This document shows positions 57,283 through 58,074 of a stretch of 58,074 nt of DNA, one piece after another. The notes under the pieces are model-generated. The model was not told the origin of the DNA, made no database searches, and was given only the letters and a program-made list of their open reading frames with translations. The stretch is from Streptomyces sp. TRM68416 (GTDB taxonomy: Bacteria; Actinomycetota; Actinomycetes; Streptomycetales; Streptomycetaceae), in assembly GCF_014596915.1 (NCBI RefSeq), contig NZ_JACVWU010000040.1, forward strand, positions 1-58,074, written 5' to 3'. The translations under genes and the position numbers were made by a program. The first letter of the stretch is position 1. Each line of letters starts with the position of its first letter.

Positions 57283-58065
57283 GTGCCCGCGCTCACCGAC
57301 CACCACCAGGACCTCTCACCGGTCGACGGTGACTCACTCACCGTCGACGGGCTATTCCTGCGAGTTCGGACAAGCGCCCGCCGCAAGCGCTTCGCGCTCA
57401 CCGTCGAGCCCGACGCGACACTGATCCTGCATGCACCCGAAGGCCGACCGAAGGCGGAAGCTGAGGGCTTCGTGCGTGCTCACCGCGCCTGGGTCGTGGA
57501 GAAGGTCGGCCAGCAGGAGCGGAGTCGCCCGCTGAACCCCACCAAGCAGCTGGCCGAGGGCGAGGTGTTCCGCTACTTGGGGCGGACGTACCGGCTGTCC
57601 CTGTCGGACGAGGCGGCAGGTGACGGAAGGGTTCGCCTGGTCGCTGGGCGTCTGGTCATGCCAAAGAGCCAGGCCGCGGACAGGCGGGCAGGGCGCGATG
57701 CGCTCGTCGAGTGGTACTGCCGGGCGGGACGCACTTGGGCCGGCAACCGACTCCAGCCTTGGGCGGCCCGCATGGCGGTGGCCGAGCCTGAACTGGAGGT
57801 CCGGGACCTGGGGCAGCGGTGGGGTGCGTACCAGCCGGGCCGCGGTGCGAGCAGGCGGGGCCGGATGAGCCTGGGGTGGCAACTGTTCCAGCTGCCCATG
57901 CATCTCGTGGACTACGTCATTGCGCACGAACTGGCACACGTCAAGGTGGCAGGGCACCGGGCCGACTTCTGGCGACTGGTGCGGCTGGCACTGCCGGAAT
58001 ACGAACAGCGCCGTACGGAGCTCGATGAGCTGGGACGCCGTATGTGGATGGGGCAGATCCGCTGA
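57283..58065 (+). CDS. YgjP-like (DUF45) zinc metallopeptidase
   Basis: 260 aa from the GTG at 57283, 5 bp after hsdR, so coupled. The zinc-protease motif is HELAHVKVAGHRADFW (HExxH plus downstream His) as in the YgjP/WSS1/M48-like families. DGLFLRVRTSARRKRFALTV and LGQRWGAYQPGRG match the family. In many bacteria this gene follows hsdR and may remove HsdR or other proteins from DNA, analogous to ClpXP control of restriction (inferred). The gene is complete; the window ends 9 bp after its stop. Confidence 0.9.
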   Translation: MPALTDHHQDLSPVDGDSLTVDGLFLRVRTSARRKRFALTVEPDATLILHAPEGRPKAEAEGFVRAHRAWVVEKVGQQERSRPLNPTKQLAEGEVFRYLGRTYRLSLSDEAAGDGRVRLVAGRLVMPKSQAADRRAGRDALVEWYCRAGRTWAGNRLQPWAARMAVAEPELEVRDLGQRWGAYQPGRGASRRGRMSLGWQLFQLPMHLVDYVIAHELAHVKVAGHRADFWRLVRLALPEYEQRRTELDELGRRMWMGQIR

Positions 58066-58074
58066 GCGCCGCTC

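Noticed and set aside
45783..58065. The restriction island as an intact integrative element.
   Set aside because: No integrase, transposase or flanking direct repeats were found within the window; the right end lies outside it.

Overview
The window is chromosomal DNA from a high-GC actinomycete, almost certainly a Streptomyces. Codon third positions are nearly all G or C. The window carries an AdpA regulator with a TTA (bldA-type) codon, a desferrioxamine cluster with DmdR/IdeR iron boxes, a CebR-controlled cello-oligosaccharide operon, and many regulators typical of the genus. From memory, the gene order from the chitinase to the agmatinase follows S. coelicolor from about SCO2799 down to SCO2769. 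That synteny is recalled, not computed.

Layout. 46-7815: a secreted GH18 chitinase, then the minus-strand cellobiose/cellotriose operon cebE-cebF-cebG-bglC and divergent cebR. The operator TGGGAGCGCTCCCA lies upstream of cebE and a one-mismatch copy sits on the bglC ribosome binding site. 7842-13330: a decayed duplicate of the cebR 3' end, a small membrane protein, tRNA-His, orn, a 25-bp tandem repeat, adpA, a small membrane protein, a universal stress protein and a YaaH-like membrane protein. 13336-23734: glmS, two conserved unknown genes, and the desferrioxamine E/B locus (desABCD, desF, desE) with two iron boxes. 29969-39885: the leucine/isovalerate degradation operon (acyl-CoA dehydrogenase, HMG-CoA lyase, biotin-dependent carboxylase alpha and beta) with a divergent TetR regulator and two matching operators, then Uma2, a second acyl-CoA dehydrogenase, a thioesterase and a phosphatase-like gene. 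39980-45359: a PucR regulator with an internal 30-bp repeat, agmatinase coupled to a ThDP enzyme, and a secreted endonuclease I. 45783-58065: a defence island with RloA/RloB (AAA ATPase plus TOPRIM-like partner), a type I restriction-modification system (hsdM, hsdS, hsdR), an inserted WhiJ-type XRE/DUF397 pair with two small genes, and a YgjP-like metalloprotease.

The most novel part is 23858-29911. A three-gene minus-strand operon encodes a 746-aa YbfG-like DUF1906 peptidoglycan-binding protein, a membrane protein, and a Tat-exported M15-type peptidase fold whose three zinc ligands are all replaced. It is divergent from a three-gene plus-strand operon with two recently duplicated beta/gamma-crystallin-like secreted proteins and a lipoprotein. 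Two copies of a 16-bp palindrome (TGGCGYAATSRCGCCA) lie in the shared promoter region. A third lies in front of a stand-alone LuxR-type HTH gene at the far end. I read this as a self-contained, cell-wall-directed regulon with its own regulator. I do not know of a description of it.
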